In this document: in pieces, positions 62,010-64,000 of the stretch
How the letters are laid out: the number at the start of each line of letters is the position of its first letter
Position numbering within the stretch: the first letter of the stretch is position 1
NCBI RefSeq assembly: GCF_030929555.1
Contig: NZ_JAVFVT010000005.1
Location: 1 to 64,000 of the forward strand
Length of the DNA stretch: 64,000 nucleotides
Direction of reading: 5' to 3'
From: Paenibacillus sp. LHD-117
GTDB lineage: Bacteria > Bacillota > Bacilli > Paenibacillales > Paenibacillaceae
Notes under the pieces: generated by a model
Databases searched by the model: none
The model's input: only the letters and a program-made list of their open reading frames with translations
Told to the model about the DNA's origin: nothing
Program-made: the position numbers and the translations under genes

Positions 62010-62926
62010 ACGGCTCTCCTTGCTTGTCCGCCGGTCAGCCGTTCCATCAAGAGCTCTACCGCTCTCTTGTGATCGACGTCCAGACATACTTCCACGTTCC
62101 CGGAAGGATCGAGCGTGGCGATCGTCTGCCCCGTCTGAGGCCGATGGTCGTACTCAACGCGGATGTTCATTCTCTTGGTCCGAACCAATGTGCGGTCGAT
62201 CAATAACGCGATCGTAAGCGGATCGTGCATATAGGAAATTGGCTCCTTCGCGAACTCGAACCACTTGCCGATCATGCGGGCAAGGGCCATATTGAGCGGA
62301 TCGCCGGTCTCATGCAGCCGGCGCCGCTCTTCCTCCGTGATTGTCACCTTCAGCGTCACGTCCAATCCGGCCATGACGATAGGAGCGCCGCTGCGGAACA
62401 CGAGCGAAGCGGCTTCGGGGTCGCAGACGATGTTATGCTCGACGGTCCGCATATGCATGCCGTTGTCGCCAAGGCGGGTTACGCCGCCCATGATGACGAT
62501 CTCTTTCACATTGTCCGCGATGCGGGGCTCGCGGATCAGGCATGCCGCAATGTTGGTGAGGGGCCCGATCGCGACGAGCGTCATTTCGCCGGGATTGCTC
62601 ATCACCGCGTCGATCATGAAATCGACTGCATGCCGGTTCTCGTAGGCCAGCTCATCGTCTTCCGCCAGCAGCCCGTCGCCCTCATGGCCCGCCATCCAAA
62701 TCTCGCGGTTGCCGAGCAGCGTTTGGTTCAGGCCCGCATAGACGCGAACGTCCTCGCGCTTGCCGTACTGCAGCATCTTCCGCGCCATCTTGGCTCGCAG
62801 GTCCACGTTGCCGTATACGGTCGTAACGCCTTCGATCTTTAATTCGGGTGATTGCATGGCAAAGGCCAGCGCCATCGCGTCATCTACGTCGCTCCCGATG
62901 TCTGTATCCAAAATGATTCGCACCAT
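62006..62926 (-). CDS. Nucleoside hydrolase (IunH/Rih type), intact
   Basis: Cleaves the N-glycosidic bond of ribonucleosides. About 306 residues with LDTDIGSDVDDAMALAFAM (calcium/ribose ligands), VYGNVDLRAKMARKML, VAIGPLTNIAACL, IVIMGGV and the late ISYMHDPLTIALL with the family His-Asp. Preferred base is not predictable. Cotranscribed with ribokinase (four-base overlap) and the upstream permease genes. Confidence 0.95.
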   Translation of the reverse strand: MVRIILDTDIGSDVDDAMALAFAMQSPELKIEGVTTVYGNVDLRAKMARKMLQYGKREDVRVYAGLNQTLLGNREIWMAGHEGDGLLAEDDELAYENRHAVDFMIDAVMSNPGEMTLVAIGPLTNIAACLIREPRIADNVKEIVIMGGVTRLGDNGMHMRTVEHNIVCDPEAASLVFRSGAPIVMAGLDVTLKVTITEEERRRLHETGDPLNMALARMIGKWFEFAKEPISYMHDPLTIALLIDRTLVRTKRMNIRVEYDHRPQTGQTIATLDPSGNVEVCLDVDHKRAVELLMERLTGGQARRAV

Positions 62927-62948
62927 TTGTCATTCTCCTTCTTATCGT

Positions 62949-63875
62949 TCATATTCCTTTTTTCCGTTTCTTGCGCTTCGTCTCCGCGATGGCGTACACA
63001 AGCAATCCGACTACCGTCGCGACATAAGGGAATGTCGAAATCAGCTCGGACGGGATTTTCAAAATTTGCAGCGCGTTCGACATCGCGTTCGTCGCCCCGA
63101 AGATGAGCGACGCGACGAAGGTTCCGACCGTGCTGCCGCCGCCGAGCGCCTCGGCCGCGATCGCGATCCAGCCCCGCCCCGCGGTCATGTCTCTCGTGAA
63201 CAAGGATAGATAGCCCATCGACATGAACGCTCCGCCAAGGGACGCGAAGAAGCCGCTTAGCAGCAATGCGATATATTGAATCTTCACCACGCTGATGCCC
63301 ACCGATTGGGCCGCTTGCGGATTCTCTCCGACCGAGCGGATTTGCAGGCCGAGCGGCGTCTTTTTGAGCAGGTAATAAACGCCCGCGACGGCCAGTAAGG
63401 ACACATAGGTCAGTACGTTATGGCCGGACAAGATCGGCCCCAGCACCGGAATGTCCTGCAACAGCGGAATATGGACGTTCGGCAGCACTTTGCTCTGCAG
63501 CGAAGTCGACGTTCCCTTGTCGCCGCTGACCAGATACAGGACAAAGACGGTTCCGCCCGAAGCGAACATGTTGATGGCGATCCCGCCGAGTATAATATGC
63601 GTCTTGATTTTCAGCGTAAAATAAGCCAGCATTCCCGAGAGGGCAATGCCCGACAGCACCGCGCCCAGAAGGCCTAGCCAGGCGCTTCCCGTATACGCGC
63701 TGACGATGACGCCGGCAAGGGCGCCCGTCAGCATCGTGCCTTCCATGCCGATATTGATGATTCCGGCTTTGTTCGAGATCAGAGCGCCCAGCGCGGCCAG
63801 CAGAATCGGCGTGGTCACCCGAAGCACGGAGAAAGCAAAGTCTGTCGAGAAGATGACGCTCCAGAAGCTATCCAA
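62949..63875 (-). CDS. nupQ: Nucleoside ABC transporter permease (NupQ/YufQ-like)
   Basis: About 308 residues with eight or more membrane helices. NKAGIINIGMEGTMLTGALAG and VGENPQAAQSVGISV are characteristic of the BmpA-linked permeases that import guanosine and related nucleosides. TTG start at 63875, with AAGGAGGCGG upstream, overlaps the end of the preceding permease by eight bases. Nucleosides it imports would feed the hydrolase and ribokinase. Confidence 0.92.
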   Translation of the reverse strand: MDSFWSVIFSTDFAFSVLRVTTPILLAALGALISNKAGIINIGMEGTMLTGALAGVIVSAYTGSAWLGLLGAVLSGIALSGMLAYFTLKIKTHIILGGIAINMFASGGTVFVLYLVSGDKGTSTSLQSKVLPNVHIPLLQDIPVLGPILSGHNVLTYVSLLAVAGVYYLLKKTPLGLQIRSVGENPQAAQSVGISVVKIQYIALLLSGFFASLGGAFMSMGYLSLFTRDMTAGRGWIAIAAEALGGGSTVGTFVASLIFGATNAMSNALQILKIPSELISTFPYVATVVGLLVYAIAETKRKKRKKGI

Positions 63876-64000
63876 GTTTCTCCGCCTCCTTCAGCAGCTT
63901 TCTGTTTTTCCACATTTTCAGGAATTGCTCCGCGGAAATGAGCAGAATAATGACGGCCTGTATAATCGAGACCAACTCTGCGGGCACATCGGACAGGATG
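63868..64000 (-). CDS. nupP: Nucleoside ABC transporter permease (NupP-like), C-terminal fragment at the window edge
   Basis: Only the last 44 residues are visible, reading ILSDVPAELVSIIQAVIILL then ISAEQFLKMWKNRKLLKEAE and ending KLG. A final membrane helix and a basic tail match the partner of NupQ. The stop overlaps the NupQ start. Assignment depends mainly on context. Confidence 0.75.
   Translation of the reverse strand, partial: ILSDVPAELVSIIQAVIILLISAEQFLKMWKNRKLLKEAEKLG

Overview
The window looks like chromosomal DNA of a moderately GC-rich, endospore-lineage Bacillota, most likely Paenibacillaceae (Paenibacillus or a close relative). The basis is strong AGGAGG-type ribosome binding sites, a T-box leader on serS, lipoprotein-type sugar-binding proteins, an SLH-anchored xylanase, futalosine-pathway menaquinone genes and sporulation-kinase-like sensor kinases. 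The genus call is inference from gene content; there is no rRNA marker. I saw no tRNA, rRNA or CRISPR array.

Layout. (1) 1-955: cut end of an IS1182-type insertion sequence. (2) 1.2-11.2 kb: a pectin/rhamnogalacturonan-type uptake locus with a GH105 hydrolase, an alpha/alpha-toroid protein, two ABC permeases, two paralogous lipoprotein binding proteins and a divergent membrane-bound AraC regulator. (3) 11.4-20.5 kb: serS with T-box, a Cys-rich GAF kinase/response-regulator pair, an FMN reductase, a Tet(M)-like translation GTPase with a DUF2164 gene, a YceI protein and a tiny very acidic protein. (4) 20.7-31.3 kb: membrane-anchored multicopper oxidase, sporulation-type kinase, mqnB and mqnD, an SRPBCC/ArsR pair with clear operators, carbonic anhydrase and a hydrolase. 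(5) 31.5-34.1 kb: small unknown membrane proteins, one split by a TnpB element. (6) 34.2-48.9 kb: a large amino-sugar/peptidoglycan salvage block (anmK, BadF-type kinase, namZ, PIG-L protein, double GNAT, ABC importer, murQ, rpiR, then a divergent GH4 plus second BadF kinase). (7) 49.0-57.3 kb: GH116 glycosidase, AraC regulator and a 1518-residue CE4-CBM-GH10-CBM9-SLH enzyme. (8) 57.4-64.0 kb: thioredoxin-reductase-like flavoprotein and a nucleoside salvage operon (NupP/NupQ-type permeases, nucleoside hydrolase, ribokinase, and a second nucleoside hydrolase split by another TnpB element).

How it fits together. Most of the window concerns extracellular polysaccharide or cell-wall fragment capture: binding lipoprotein plus ABC permeases, intracellular glycosidases, kinases, and AraC or RpiR control. 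In the salvage block, NamZ would release MurNAc, BadF kinases and AnmK would make phosphosugars, and MurQ would convert MurNAc-6P to GlcNAc-6P. An RpiR regulator sits between two promoters carrying nearly identical 19-bp boxes.

Most notable non-gene signals: a family of two-hairpin leader elements upstream of serS, rpiR, a sugar-binding-protein gene and the GH4 gene, with pairing kept although arms differ; five intergenic arrays with a 50-51 bp period; and two TnpB elements inserted at the same TTTAT motif whose removal restores intact genes exactly in frame.
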